A stretch of 64,000 nucleotides of DNA from an uncultured Armatimonadota bacterium (GCA_903927025.1 CAIYLG010000052.1:124001-188000); one strand, 5' to 3'. Positions 42,238 through 51,102 are shown, counted from the stretch's first letter. The notes: generated by a model not told the origin, from the letters alone. Translations and numbers: made by a program.

Positions 42238-43176
42238 GTGTATCCGTCCATCGAGCCAACCGCCTCAGGCATGCTGGAAGTTGGGGGCGGCCACCTCGTC
42301 TATTGGGAGGAGTGTGGCAACCCCAACGGCAAACCGGCGCTGGTGCTCCATGGTGGGCCCGGCTCCGGATGCTCGGTGAATCAAAGGCGCAACTTTGACC
42401 CTGCTAAGTATCGAATCGTGCTGATGGATCAGCGTGGCTGTGGGCGCAGCCGCCCGCTCGCAAGCGAACCAGACGCCGACCTTTCTGCTAACACCACCCA
42501 TCACCTCATCGCCGACATCGAGGCTATTCGGACAATGCTGGGGGTGGATCGATGGTTGATCTGGGGGGCCAGCTGGGGCTCTGTCCTCGCCTTGGTCTAT
42601 GCAGAGACTTACCCGGAGCGGGTCTCCGAACTTCTACTGATTTCGATGGGCACTGGGAGACGAATGGAGACGGACCTGATGACGTCCGGTTTCGCCAAGC
42701 TCCTTCCAGCCGCATGGGAGGATTTCAGCTTCTTCGCGACTCGGTCGTCCGACCCAGGCAACATCATCGACCAATACGCTGATCTTCTCTTTCACCCAGA
42801 CACGGAAGTTCGAGAAGAGGCGGCCAGTCGGTGGTGCGATTGGGAGACGGCAATCGTCCCGACCTCCCCAAGGAGCCCAAGGTTCGACATCCCCGAGTTC
42901 CGTCTCACTTTTGCCCGTCTGGTGACGCACTACTGGCGAAATGGCTCGTGGCTGAAAGAGGGACAGATTCTCGACAATGCTCATCGCCTAAAGGGAATCC
43001 CCGGAGTGATCCTCCAAGGCCGCCTCGACCTCTCGAACCTTAGCGGTAGCCCCTGGGAGCTCCTAGCCAAATGGCCCGAAGCCGAAATCGAATTCTTCGA
43101 CGCCGGCCACGGAGGCGACACCGCGATGTCCGCCCGCATAATCGAGGTCACCAAACGGTTTGCGAATTCCGGATGA
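42238..43176 (+). CDS. pip: proline iminopeptidase (alpha/beta hydrolase, S33)
   Basis: 312 residues. LVLHGGPGSGC is the oxyanion HGGPG motif, DQRGCGRSRP follows, GASWGS holds the nucleophile Ser, LQGRLDL the likely Asp region and FDAGHGG the His. It releases N-terminal proline from peptides and would complement the M1 and S10 peptidases elsewhere in the window. It starts with GTG five bases after the maeB stop, so the two are probably co-transcribed. A long terminator stem follows. Confidence 0.88.
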   Translation: MYPSIEPTASGMLEVGGGHLVYWEECGNPNGKPALVLHGGPGSGCSVNQRRNFDPAKYRIVLMDQRGCGRSRPLASEPDADLSANTTHHLIADIEAIRTMLGVDRWLIWGASWGSVLALVYAETYPERVSELLLISMGTGRRMETDLMTSGFAKLLPAAWEDFSFFATRSSDPGNIIDQYADLLFHPDTEVREEAASRWCDWETAIVPTSPRSPRFDIPEFRLTFARLVTHYWRNGSWLKEGQILDNAHRLKGIPGVILQGRLDLSNLSGSPWELLAKWPEAEIEFFDAGHGGDTAMSARIIEVTKRFANSG

Positions 43177-43184
43177 ACCACATT

Positions 43185-43237
43185 CGGTGCTTGAGCCTCA
43201 CTCCGCCCTTAACGGGTGGAGTGAGGCTCAAGCACCG
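43185..43237. terminator. bidirectional 24-bp stem terminator
   Basis: A 24-base stem (43185-43208 with 43214-43237) has a single G-T wobble and a five-base loop. The loop contains the stop codon of the minus-strand gene (43209-43211), and the right arm codes for its last residues. Serves convergent transcripts. Confidence 0.85.
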
Positions 43238-44072
43238 GAAACCGGGTGATTTTGTATCTGGGCGACTTAACGGACCCCTCACGACTCAGCAAAACGCACA
43301 GCTTGGGGTCGGCGAGGACAGCGTCGACGGTCGTTCGCTTCCCATCCACTGTCATCGCCCGGCTTATCAATCGGATGCCGTGGCTATAGTCGGCCCAGGT
43401 TGCGGAGTGGCCGGTGTAGAGGGGTTGTATCGGTTTGCCGTCGAGTGTGTGCCATCCATAAATGGCCACCTTTGTCGGCGAGTCCAGAGCATTCGTGATG
43501 ACAACGTCCTTCTTGTCTCCCGCCACGAGCTCACCGAGCGGACGGGCTGCGAGCAAGAGACCGCGCTGCTGGTCGACCAACTGGGTGTGCCTCCAAAACT
43601 CCGGCACTGTGACCATCTCTGGTGAAGGGGGAATGGGCTGCGGCGTCATCTTCAGCGACGCTGCATGGTAAATGGCATCCACCATCTTGGGCGTCGGCAA
43701 TCGGCAGCCAAGCCGATCAGCGATGCGCTGCGCAGTGAAGGGCGTGAGAGGTACGAAGAGGTGATCCGCGTCCGACCCCACTGCAAGATAGTCGGGAGCG
43801 ACATCCATCACCGCGGTCATAGCTTTTTCGTCGATCGTCTCGGTCACGGTGACGGGAACGAAGTGCCGGTAAAACGAGGGGACATTCCCGGAGAGAACCT
43901 CCTGCAGAATTCGCCTCTCACGAAGTTCTGGTGGCATAGGCGCCAGCAGCTTTGCAAGCTCTGCGCCTCCCAATGCGACCTTGGACCTGGACCTCAATTT
44001 CAACTCGGAGCCATTTCCAAACGCATTGCAGACAAGCACCGACGCGATAAGGAGCGTGAACACCCTTTTCAT
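43209..44072 (-). CDS. uncharacterised secreted protein
   Basis: 287 residues with a signal peptide (MKRVFTLLIASVLVCNAFG). No named family recognised. Conserved-looking segments include VPLTPFTAQRIADRLGCRLPTPKMVDAIY, IYGWHTLDGKPIQPLYTGHSATW and YSHGIRLISRAMTVDG, whose His, Asp and Tyr residues could form an active site. The longer frame from 44291 runs through the lacI operators and start and is rejected. Divergent from the LacI-type regulator, so the twin operators (44143-44180) might also affect it. Confidence 0.8.
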   Translation of the reverse strand: MKRVFTLLIASVLVCNAFGNGSELKLRSRSKVALGGAELAKLLAPMPPELRERRILQEVLSGNVPSFYRHFVPVTVTETIDEKAMTAVMDVAPDYLAVGSDADHLFVPLTPFTAQRIADRLGCRLPTPKMVDAIYHAASLKMTPQPIPPSPEMVTVPEFWRHTQLVDQQRGLLLAARPLGELVAGDKKDVVITNALDSPTKVAIYGWHTLDGKPIQPLYTGHSATWADYSHGIRLISRAMTVDGKRTTVDAVLADPKLCVLLSREGSVKSPRYKITRFPVLEPHSTR

Positions 44073-44114
44073 GGAATCTATTATCCGATGGTGGAAAGAA
44101 TTTTCAGGATTCTC

Positions 44115-44143
44115 TTCACAGTCACTCAATTCGGTGTTACAAT
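44115..44143 (+). promoter_or_regulatory. promoter of the LacI-type regulator gene
   Basis: TTCACA (44115-44120), exactly 17 bases, then TACAAT (44138-44143). Transcription should start near 44150, inside the first operator. Confidence 0.65.
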
Positions 44144-44160
44144 GCTCAAACGTTTGAGCA
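44143..44160. promoter_or_regulatory. LacI-family operator O1
   Basis: A perfect 18-base palindrome, TGCTCAAACGTTTGAGCA, with the central CG of LacI-family sites. It covers the end of the -10 and the predicted +1. Confidence 0.88.
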
Positions 44161-44164
44161 CCGT

Positions 44165-44180
44165 GCTCAAACGTTTGAGC
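44165..44180. promoter_or_regulatory. LacI-family operator O2
   Basis: A second exact copy of the 16-base core GCTCAAACGTTTGAGC, centred 21 bases from O1 (two helical turns) and ending seven bases before the regulator's ATG. Confidence 0.88.
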
Positions 44181-44187
44181 GATTTCG

Positions 44188-45261
44188 ATGTTGAAGTACG
44201 CAGACCGACAGGCTGAGAGAACAACGCTGCAAGAGGTGGCAACCCTGGCTGGGGTTTCTATCTCTACCGTGTCCTTGGTCCTTGCTGGCAAAGCCGGTCA
44301 CCGCAGAATCTCGGAAGACACCCATGCCCGAGTGAAGAAGGCGGCGGAAGAACTCAATTACGCTCCGAACCTGCTCACCCGATCTTTGCGCCGGGGCCGA
44401 ACCCACGTTCTCTCGTTCTACAGCGCCTTTCGCTATCGTGAGGAAGCGGACGTCTACATGGACACCCTCTCCTCCGCCATCGAAATGGCAGGTGGGGAAG
44501 CGGGCTACGACATCCTGGTTCACTGCAACTTCAACCGCAGTCCCAAAGAGATTTATCAGTTCCTAAACGGCGGCCTCGCCGACGGCCTCATCCTCTTCGC
44601 CCCTCAGGAAGACGACCCCCTCCTCACGATGCTGCGAAAATCAGCGCTGCCGGTGGTCATCCTCAATGGTCGCGATCCCGGCCGAATCTTTCCGTCTGTC
44701 GCGGATGAGGTTGAAGACGGAATGCGGCAAATCGCCTCTGCTCTACTGGCAGAGGGGCACACCCGAATTGCGGTTCTCACTGATGTCGCGGGCTTGGCTC
44801 GGGACTCTCATCGCCGGGTGGCGCTTCTGAGAAAGTATCTCAGGATCGGTGGAGTCGAAGTGCCCGATAAGTGGATTTGTGCTTCGGGCGAGGATGCCAC
44901 AGTCGTACTCGGCAAACTCATGGCCGAGCCTGAACCTCCGACCGCCATCTACTGTTGGCATGACCGACTCGCCTATGGCGTGCTCGCAACTTGCGACTCC
45001 CTAGGGATTCAGGTTCCCGAACAGCTTTCTATCGTTGGCTATGACGGTCTCCACTGGCCGTCCGCAACTCGGCATATTGCCGCGTCTGTGAATGTCAATC
45101 TTCCTACGCTCGCACGGATGGCCGTGCGGCTTCTCGACGACTATATCAACGGCTACGAGGGTCCGCTCCGAGAGGAGTGGGTCCCTGTTTCGTTTATGGC
45201 AGGGACCTCTTTGGGTCCGGCCGTGCCTTGCAATGGAGCAATTCATGAACTCAACTCATAA
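44188..45261 (+). CDS. LacI-family transcriptional regulator
   Basis: 357 residues. The N-terminal helix-turn-helix TTLQEVATLAGVSISTVSLVLAG and hinge YAPNLLTRSLRRGRT precede a periplasmic-binding-protein-like sugar-sensing domain ending in the typical AIYCWHDRLAYGVLATCDSLGIQVPEQLSIVGYDG. Twin operators lie between its promoter and start, so it almost surely represses itself. Its 3' end overlaps the pseudopilin start by 17 bases, so repressor and pseudopilin are made from one message. Downstream glycanase and lyase genes suggest that the inducer is a polysaccharide fragment. Confidence 0.95.
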   Translation: MLKYADRQAERTTLQEVATLAGVSISTVSLVLAGKAGHRRISEDTHARVKKAAEELNYAPNLLTRSLRRGRTHVLSFYSAFRYREEADVYMDTLSSAIEMAGGEAGYDILVHCNFNRSPKEIYQFLNGGLADGLILFAPQEDDPLLTMLRKSALPVVILNGRDPGRIFPSVADEVEDGMRQIASALLAEGHTRIAVLTDVAGLARDSHRRVALLRKYLRIGGVEVPDKWICASGEDATVVLGKLMAEPEPPTAIYCWHDRLAYGVLATCDSLGIQVPEQLSIVGYDGLHWPSATRHIAASVNVNLPTLARMAVRLLDDYINGYEGPLREEWVPVSFMAGTSLGPAVPCNGAIHELNS

Positions 45262-46033
45262 ATCCAAAGCCTTTACGCTCATTGAGCTCTTGGTAGTTAT
45301 CGCCATCATCGCCATTCTCGCTGCTATTCTATTCCCCGTGTTTGCCCAGGCAAAGATGGCTGCAAAGAAGACAGTCGACCTTTCAAACGTCAAGCAGCTT
45401 GCCTTGGGCGTTGCCATGTACGGCAACGACTACGACGACACCTATCCCTTCTGCTGGGGTTGGAACTCAGAGTGGAAGCCCTGGCATCAGCAGGTGAATC
45501 CATACATTAAGAACGTTTCCATTTGGCTCTCTCCGGTTGACAACTGGGGCCGAGGCAATGAGGGCAACGACGCAACCTGTAACCCAGGCAAGCCAGTACG
45601 TGGCGTCACGTACAGCATGAACTACACCTGGCCAGCATTTGGCAGCTCCAACGGCACTTGGTGGGGTCAAGGTTCGCCTCAGTGCGACATGTCGCCAACC
45701 TGCGATGACGGCGGAGCCAGCCAGACGGCCGTTCCAGCAGTCGCCAGCACGATTCTCATCGCGCCAAGACCCAACTGGTACCACCAGTACTGCGAAGGAT
45801 GGGCTACTGAGGAGTTCTTCAACTATGGAGAATTCAACATGGTCGGCGGTGGCGCTACCATGTTCAACAACGGCGCCAACTACGGCCTGTGCGATGGACA
45901 TGCGAAGTTCATGTTCAAGAGCGCAACGCTGAAAGCACAGGGATCGCAGTCGGGTTCGACCGCTCCCAGCTACTGGCCAAACGATCCAGTCAACTGGCCA
46001 TGGCCAGTCGGCATGTGGGACAAGCGACAATAG
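45245..46033 (+). CDS. class III pseudopilin, DUF1559/H-X9-DG type
   Basis: 262 residues. The prepilin segment [19 protein letters not shown] and the following VFAQAKMAAKKTVDLSNVKQ are nearly identical to the pseudopilin at 22415-23314. The globular part is rich in Trp, Asn and Gly, and ANYGLCDGHAKFM is the C-terminal H-X9-DG region. GGAG lies six bases before the ATG at 45245, inside the end of the LacI gene. Probably a surface fibre or substrate-binding subunit co-regulated with the glycan-degrading enzymes downstream. Confidence 0.93.
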   Translation: MNSTHKSKAFTLIELLVVIAIIAILAAILFPVFAQAKMAAKKTVDLSNVKQLALGVAMYGNDYDDTYPFCWGWNSEWKPWHQQVNPYIKNVSIWLSPVDNWGRGNEGNDATCNPGKPVRGVTYSMNYTWPAFGSSNGTWWGQGSPQCDMSPTCDDGGASQTAVPAVASTILIAPRPNWYHQYCEGWATEEFFNYGEFNMVGGGATMFNNGANYGLCDGHAKFMFKSATLKAQGSQSGSTAPSYWPNDPVNWPWPVGMWDKRQ

Positions 46034-46042
46034 TCGCATCGC

Positions 46043-46068
46043 GCGGCAGGGGGCTAACCCCCTGCCGC
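46043..46068 (+). other. intercistronic hairpin between pseudopilin and small protein
   Basis: GCGGCAGGGGG and CCCCCTGCCGC form a perfect 11-base stem with a CTAA loop, starting nine bases after the pseudopilin stop, the same place as the hairpin in the other pseudopilin locus. No U-run follows. Confidence 0.85.
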
Positions 46069-46084
46069 CAGCAATTTCAAAGCT

Positions 46085-46360
46085 ATGAAAGCTCAAGTTA
46101 AGACTCCAATCGTCGTTGTGATCGTCGTCGTCGTTCTCGGCGCCGTCATCTTCTTCGGCATGAAGCAGGTCGGCAACGCTGGCGGATTGGATCATGGTCA
46201 GATCCAGTACACACCCGGCACTCCCCCGTGGAAAGAGACTGATCCCAACAAGAAGGGACCTGGCGGTCTTGGTTCTCGCAACGCTTCGACCCAGGCGCCT
46301 GGCGCGCCAGGAGCAGGCGCTCCCGTTGGGCCAGCCAATGTGGACAACACACCGCACTAG
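46085..46360 (+). CDS. small single-helix membrane protein
   Basis: 91 residues: a short basic start, one transmembrane helix (VVVIVVVVLGAVIFFGM, about 9-25) and an outward Gly/Pro/Asn-rich tail (PWKETDPNKKGPGGLG, then repeats of APGAPGAGAP). No known domain. It follows the pseudopilin and its hairpin exactly as the 46-residue lipoprotein does in the other locus, so it is probably an accessory or assembly protein for that pilin. Confidence 0.75.
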   Translation: MKAQVKTPIVVVIVVVVLGAVIFFGMKQVGNAGGLDHGQIQYTPGTPPWKETDPNKKGPGGLGSRNASTQAPGAPGAGAPVGPANVDNTPH

Positions 46361-46381
46361 CGGCTGTCTCAACTCAAGCAG

Positions 46382-48199
46382 ATGATTCCACTGTCCGCCA
46401 TGATTCTCATGACGGCGGTGTCCACGCCGCTCTCTGTGAGCGTGGATCCCGCCGTCCAGTACCAAACCTGGGAGGGATTTGGGACCTCGCTTGCCTGGTG
46501 GGCAAACATCGTGGGGTCGTACCCCGAGCCCCTGCGCACGACCTTGGTGGACAAGGCGATTGGGGGACTCCAACTCAGTGTCCTTCGGTACAACATCGGA
46601 GGCGGCGAAGCGCCCGGTCTCAACTTCATGGAGGCCCGCGCCAAAGTTCCTGGCTACCTTTCTTCGAATGGGCAGTACGACTGGACCGCCGACCCGGGGC
46701 AGCGCTGGGTTCTTCAGCGAGGCATCAAGGACGGAGCCAATACGTTTGAGGCGTTCTCAAACTCTCCTCCCTACTTCATGACGAACAGTGGCTCCGTCAC
46801 CGGCGCATCTGGTGGAGGCGACAACCTCAACCCAAACCGCGTTCAAGACTTTGCCAACTATTTGGCTACCGTCGTCAAGCATTTCAAGCAGTCTTGGGGC
46901 GTCTCCTTTGCTTCTCTTGAGTCTCTAAATGAACCCGCCGCAAGCTGGTGGACCTATGGGAACCGTCAGGAAGGCTGTCATATCAGCCCGGGGGCGACAC
47001 AGTCTGGACTCATCGTGGCCACCGCAAAGGCACTACATGCACAGGGACTGAGGACGGCGGTGAGCGCATCTGATGAGAACTCCAACGATGTTGCAGTGTC
47101 CTCATGGGACGCGCTGACAACCGAGGCGAAAACCTCAATCTCTCGGCTCAACACCCACTGCTATTCTGGGTCCTCGCAGCATTGGGTGAACCATCGTGCG
47201 ACACGAGACACCAAGCGAATCTGGATGAGCGAGTACGGCGACGGCGATGCGTCTGGCCTAACGATGGCGCACCAAATCGTCACGGATTTGCGAGTGATGA
47301 TGCCAACTGCTTGGGTTTACTGGCAGGCGATCGACAATGGTGGCGGCTGGGGCTGCATCGACATGGACCTCAACAACCATGCTCAGACCTACACCGTCAA
47401 TCCCAAATACTACGCCCTCGCCCAATTCTCCAATTTCATTCACCCTGGAGCCAGATTCTTATCCGTTACGGATCCAAACACGGTCTGCACCATCAGTGGA
47501 TCTCAGGTCGTGCTGGTCACGGTGAGCGATATCGCTCAAACGGTGACGTACGACTTGAGTCGATTTACTCAGGTTGGTAGTTCGGCGTCGGTTTACCAAA
47601 CTTCGCCTGGCGTTAATATGGCCAACGTTGGACCTGTCTCCTTGAGTAAAGGGGTTGCCTCCGTCTCCGTCCCCGCCCACTCGGTCACCACGCTCGTCCT
47701 CAATGGATGCAGTTACCTTGGCAAGAGCTTGTCTGGCTTTCAAACGCTAACTTCGGAAAAGTCGGGCAACCTGCTCGATGTCCCAGGTGGAACCTGGACC
47801 GAGGGGCAGGAACTCACCACCAACCCGGCAAACAATGCATACAGCCAGCAGTGGCGCGTAGAAGGGGACCTCGCCGGGTGGTACCGACTCTGCAACCGCA
47901 ATTCCGGACTGTACGCCGCCCTTTGGGATTCGGCCGCCAACAACTTTCCCATCCTCCAGTGGGAAAACAACGGCGACACGACCCTACCTTGGCTGCTCAC
48001 CCCGCTGACTGACGGCTCGTTTGAGCTGAACGCCTATCGGTACCCGTCCCAGTGCCTCACCGAGAATCCAACCCGTGGAAACGGATGGCCGGACGTTTCC
48101 CTCTACGGCTGGTACTCCGGTGCCGAACAGCACTGGCAACTGAAGCACGCCGCCCCCCTCTACCCGCCCCTCGGCCCCGGACGCGTCCCCGGCCTTTAG
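46382..48199 (+). CDS. GH30-like endo-glycanase with C-terminal ricin-type lectin domain
   Basis: 605 residues. A short hydrophobic leader is followed by a GH30-type domain resembling endo-beta-1,6-galactanases: YQTWEGFGTSLAWWANIVG starts the barrel, LESLNEPAASWW holds the acid/base Glu and RIWMSEYGDGD the nucleophile Glu. A beta-sandwich (about 360-440) and a ricin-type trefoil (about 450-595, SQQWRVEGD ... EQHWQL) follow; the latter binds sugars. Probably secreted to cut galactan-like side chains. Third downstream gene of the LacI operon. The weak n-region of the leader is odd. Confidence 0.88.
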   Translation: MIPLSAMILMTAVSTPLSVSVDPAVQYQTWEGFGTSLAWWANIVGSYPEPLRTTLVDKAIGGLQLSVLRYNIGGGEAPGLNFMEARAKVPGYLSSNGQYDWTADPGQRWVLQRGIKDGANTFEAFSNSPPYFMTNSGSVTGASGGGDNLNPNRVQDFANYLATVVKHFKQSWGVSFASLESLNEPAASWWTYGNRQEGCHISPGATQSGLIVATAKALHAQGLRTAVSASDENSNDVAVSSWDALTTEAKTSISRLNTHCYSGSSQHWVNHRATRDTKRIWMSEYGDGDASGLTMAHQIVTDLRVMMPTAWVYWQAIDNGGGWGCIDMDLNNHAQTYTVNPKYYALAQFSNFIHPGARFLSVTDPNTVCTISGSQVVLVTVSDIAQTVTYDLSRFTQVGSSASVYQTSPGVNMANVGPVSLSKGVASVSVPAHSVTTLVLNGCSYLGKSLSGFQTLTSEKSGNLLDVPGGTWTEGQELTTNPANNAYSQQWRVEGDLAGWYRLCNRNSGLYAALWDSAANNFPILQWENNGDTTLPWLLTPLTDGSFELNAYRYPSQCLTENPTRGNGWPDVSLYGWYSGAEQHWQLKHAAPLYPPLGPGRVPGL

Positions 48200-48572
48200 G
48201 CATAGCCCGTCCGGGGAGTGCGGGATTCATCACGCTTGCGGTCTGGATTTTCAATCCAGGTCCTCTTTGCCATGAACCCTCTGCCTTGACCGCATATTCG
48301 GAGGCCAAGATTGACGTGCCGATCGAGCCCCACGCCAAAGGACCCATTCTTGGTTCGTCACGGTTTTGTCACGCTGTTTGCGACGGTCGCCTGCGATAAC
48401 TCATCAAGCGTGCAGCATTAAGGCTGGACGGAAAGGAGATATTGCTTTGGAACACAAAAGGACGCGAACTGCAGAATTGGGACTATTGGGGGATCATGGA
48501 CATCTACCTCTCCAGGATGTCGGTACGATGCCAATCGTGCAGTTGAAGTCAAATCGATCAAGCGGGTTTTCA
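48200..48572 (+). other. 373-bp region between glycanase and lyase genes
   Basis: Contains a small hairpin CTGGATT/AATCCAG (48243-48259), perhaps a weak terminator, and an excellent Shine-Dalgarno AAGGAG (48433-48438) eight bases before a TTG (48447) that is in frame with the downstream lyase. No other gene or repeat is seen. Confidence 0.45.
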
Positions 48573-51083
48573 ATGGTGAAGCGTGCGATGACGGTTGCCG
48601 CCGCCGCAGCGGTAGTGGCGTCTCATGCCTCGGCTCAAACCGTTCCCTACCCAGTAACGACCCACCCGCGATTGTGGGTAACCCAAAAGAACCTACCCAA
48701 GCTCCAGACCTGGGCGGTGTCCACAAACCCGATCTATCAGAAGGGAATGCTGCCGTTGCTCAAGCAGGCGGTCAACATCTACGAGACTCAGTTTTTCCCA
48801 GGCGGGAACGCAAATCCAAACTATCCTGACCTTGGAGACACCCAGGGATATACCGGACAGCTCTCAGAAGAAGTCGGCTTCGTCCTCGCCTTCAACTCGC
48901 TGATCGACCCCTCGGCTGCGAACCGCATCAAGTACGCAAAGTACGCAAGAAATCTGTTGATGCATGTGATGAATATCGCGAAGCTCGGACCCTTGGCCAA
49001 CGCGCCATTCCGAGATCCGGCGTTTCCTATCTACAACAGAGGCGACTTTGCCGGACATCAGTTTGCGTTGATTACCGACTGGATCTACAACGCCAAGGAC
49101 GCAAGCAACGCCCCGATTCTCACCGCAGCCGACAAGCTCACGATTCGAAAGGTCTTCATGATCTGGGCGAACGAGTGCATCAACGCCTCCACCACTGGCG
49201 GAGACCATCCTGAACCGATTGGGGCGATGAACAATCTGTCCCTCATCAATAACGGAAAGGCCGCCTACCGAATGGCGTCCAACAACTACTACCTGGGTCA
49301 CGAGCGCAACCTGACCATGTATGCGCTGAGTATTGACCCGACCGATGACCCCGTCATCAATGCATCCAAGCCTCCGGCTCAGCTTGGAAACACCCTTCGC
49401 AGCTACATCCTTGATGCAACCGGCGCGTGGCTCTATCAGACCTACGCGATGATGGGTGATCCTGCAACGGTGAAGACCGACTACAGCTTGGCAAGTTCCA
49501 CCGGGTTCGGCCTGGCAAGCGGTGGTCTCCCTCCCGAAGGAATGCTTTACGGAGAGTCCTACGCGACCCTTCTCCAGCAGCTCCTGGCGCTTCAGACAGC
49601 CGGTTTCAATGATCCAAAGCTTTCTGGCCCCCAGATCAAACTGATTGGTGCGCCGGTATGGGATCGATTTGTCACCGGATTCATGTCATCCATGACGCCG
49701 ATCGCCCAGACCAACTCCTCCGCGACCTACCTTGGGCCCATCTTCCTGCTCGCCGCATACGGAGATGTGCTCCGCAACTACGTCCCACCGGAATTCATTC
49801 AGCCGTTTGCGACGCTTAGCTTGCTCGAGAGAGAGAACGGAAAGACGACGCACCTCAGCGCCGACTCCTGGTTCGTCAACAACGCCGTGCAGGGCGATAT
49901 CATCACCAACGTCAGCAATCCGTGGACTTGGGGAACGGCACAGTCAATTCTCGCCTATATGCTGCTCGATCCATCGCTGGCTGCCGCGCCAGACCCAAGG
50001 CCGAGCTTCCCGCTGAACTGGTACGACGCCCAATCCGGCCGAGTGATGGCCCGCGACTCTTGGACGAAGAGCGCGACTTGGTTTGACTACCGCGCGAGTT
50101 GGGAATCCATCAATCACCAGCAGGGTGATGCCGGAGAATTCGAGTTCTTCCGCAACGGAGAGTGGCTCACCAAAGAGATGAGCAACTATGACAACAACCT
50201 CGTTGGGTTCACGCCGTACTACCTCAACTCTCTCTGTCTCAAGAACTGGTGCTCGGCAGGAACGCCCTCGCTGAGCTGGGATGAGACTGGCATCTGGGCA
50301 AACGGAGGGCAGTGGATGTGGGGTGCCAACGCTGGAGATCCTACGACTCAGCACACGTTCGGTACCGGCTACTCATACGCCACCAGTAACCTGACACCGC
50401 TGTACAATCGGCCAAACCAGTGGACGCCTGCACAAAACTGTGCGGACATCACTCAGGCCAACCGATCCATCATCTGGCTCAACAAGGACTACATCGTGGT
50501 GTACGACCGAGCGACATCCAAGCACACCGGCTTGTTCAAGACCTTCAATCTGAGCTTGGCCAACGCGCCGAAAATCTCGGGCAACGCAACGACGGAAACG
50601 ATGTCCAGCGGTCAAAAAATGTTCGTCCAAACCCTGTTGCCATCCAACGCGACCATCACCCAGAGAAAGGCTTCCGGGGACCTGAACCCGCACTCTGACT
50701 TCGACACAATGAACTACGTGATGACCGTTCAGGATGCGTCGAAACCAGCGGACACTCGGTTCCTCCACGTCCTCCAGGGAAGCGACTCAAGCGGGCAGAT
50801 GGTGAAGGCCACGCTGTTGAAGAACACCACCGGTGTCGGCTTCGACGGTGCATCCTTTGGAACCAACGCGGTGTTCTTCATCCACACGCTGAACGCATCG
50901 ATTGGAACCACGAACTTCCTCGTACCAACCGCAACAACGACCCTGGCAATCGCAGGTTTGGCGCCCAACACGGCGTTCTCGCTGAAGGTCACCACCGGGG
51001 CCGCCGGAAAGACGATCACGCTGACCCAAGGCGGCACTGGATTTACCTCTGATGCTGCCGGGCTGATCAAGACGGGCATCTAA
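48573..51083 (+). CDS. secreted heparinase II/III-like polysaccharide lyase
   Basis: 836 residues. A signal peptide (VKRAMTVAAAAAVVASHASAQT) is followed by an alpha/alpha toroid (HPRLWVTQKNLPKLQ, then GDHPEPIGAMNNLSLINNGKAAYRM) and a beta-sheet domain with INHQQGDAGEFEFFRNGEW, the heparinase II/III fold's active-site strand region. It probably cleaves an acidic polysaccharide by beta-elimination. The ATG at 48573 gives a normal signal peptide; a TTG at 48447 with a much better ribosome site would add 42 residues. A strong terminator follows. Confidence 0.82.
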   Translation: MVKRAMTVAAAAAVVASHASAQTVPYPVTTHPRLWVTQKNLPKLQTWAVSTNPIYQKGMLPLLKQAVNIYETQFFPGGNANPNYPDLGDTQGYTGQLSEEVGFVLAFNSLIDPSAANRIKYAKYARNLLMHVMNIAKLGPLANAPFRDPAFPIYNRGDFAGHQFALITDWIYNAKDASNAPILTAADKLTIRKVFMIWANECINASTTGGDHPEPIGAMNNLSLINNGKAAYRMASNNYYLGHERNLTMYALSIDPTDDPVINASKPPAQLGNTLRSYILDATGAWLYQTYAMMGDPATVKTDYSLASSTGFGLASGGLPPEGMLYGESYATLLQQLLALQTAGFNDPKLSGPQIKLIGAPVWDRFVTGFMSSMTPIAQTNSSATYLGPIFLLAAYGDVLRNYVPPEFIQPFATLSLLERENGKTTHLSADSWFVNNAVQGDIITNVSNPWTWGTAQSILAYMLLDPSLAAAPDPRPSFPLNWYDAQSGRVMARDSWTKSATWFDYRASWESINHQQGDAGEFEFFRNGEWLTKEMSNYDNNLVGFTPYYLNSLCLKNWCSAGTPSLSWDETGIWANGGQWMWGANAGDPTTQHTFGTGYSYATSNLTPLYNRPNQWTPAQNCADITQANRSIIWLNKDYIVVYDRATSKHTGLFKTFNLSLANAPKISGNATTETMSSGQKMFVQTLLPSNATITQRKASGDLNPHSDFDTMNYVMTVQDASKPADTRFLHVLQGSDSSGQMVKATLLKNTTGVGFDGASFGTNAVFFIHTLNASIGTTNFLVPTATTTLAIAGLAPNTAFSLKVTTGAAGKTITLTQGGTGFTSDAAGLIKTGI

Positions 51084-51102
51084 GCCGGTCGGATCAGTGA
51101 TG

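Noticed and set aside
45467-46573. 368-residue minus-strand reading frame
   Set aside because: Opposite the pseudopilin and small membrane protein genes, crossing several real gene boundaries; no domain.
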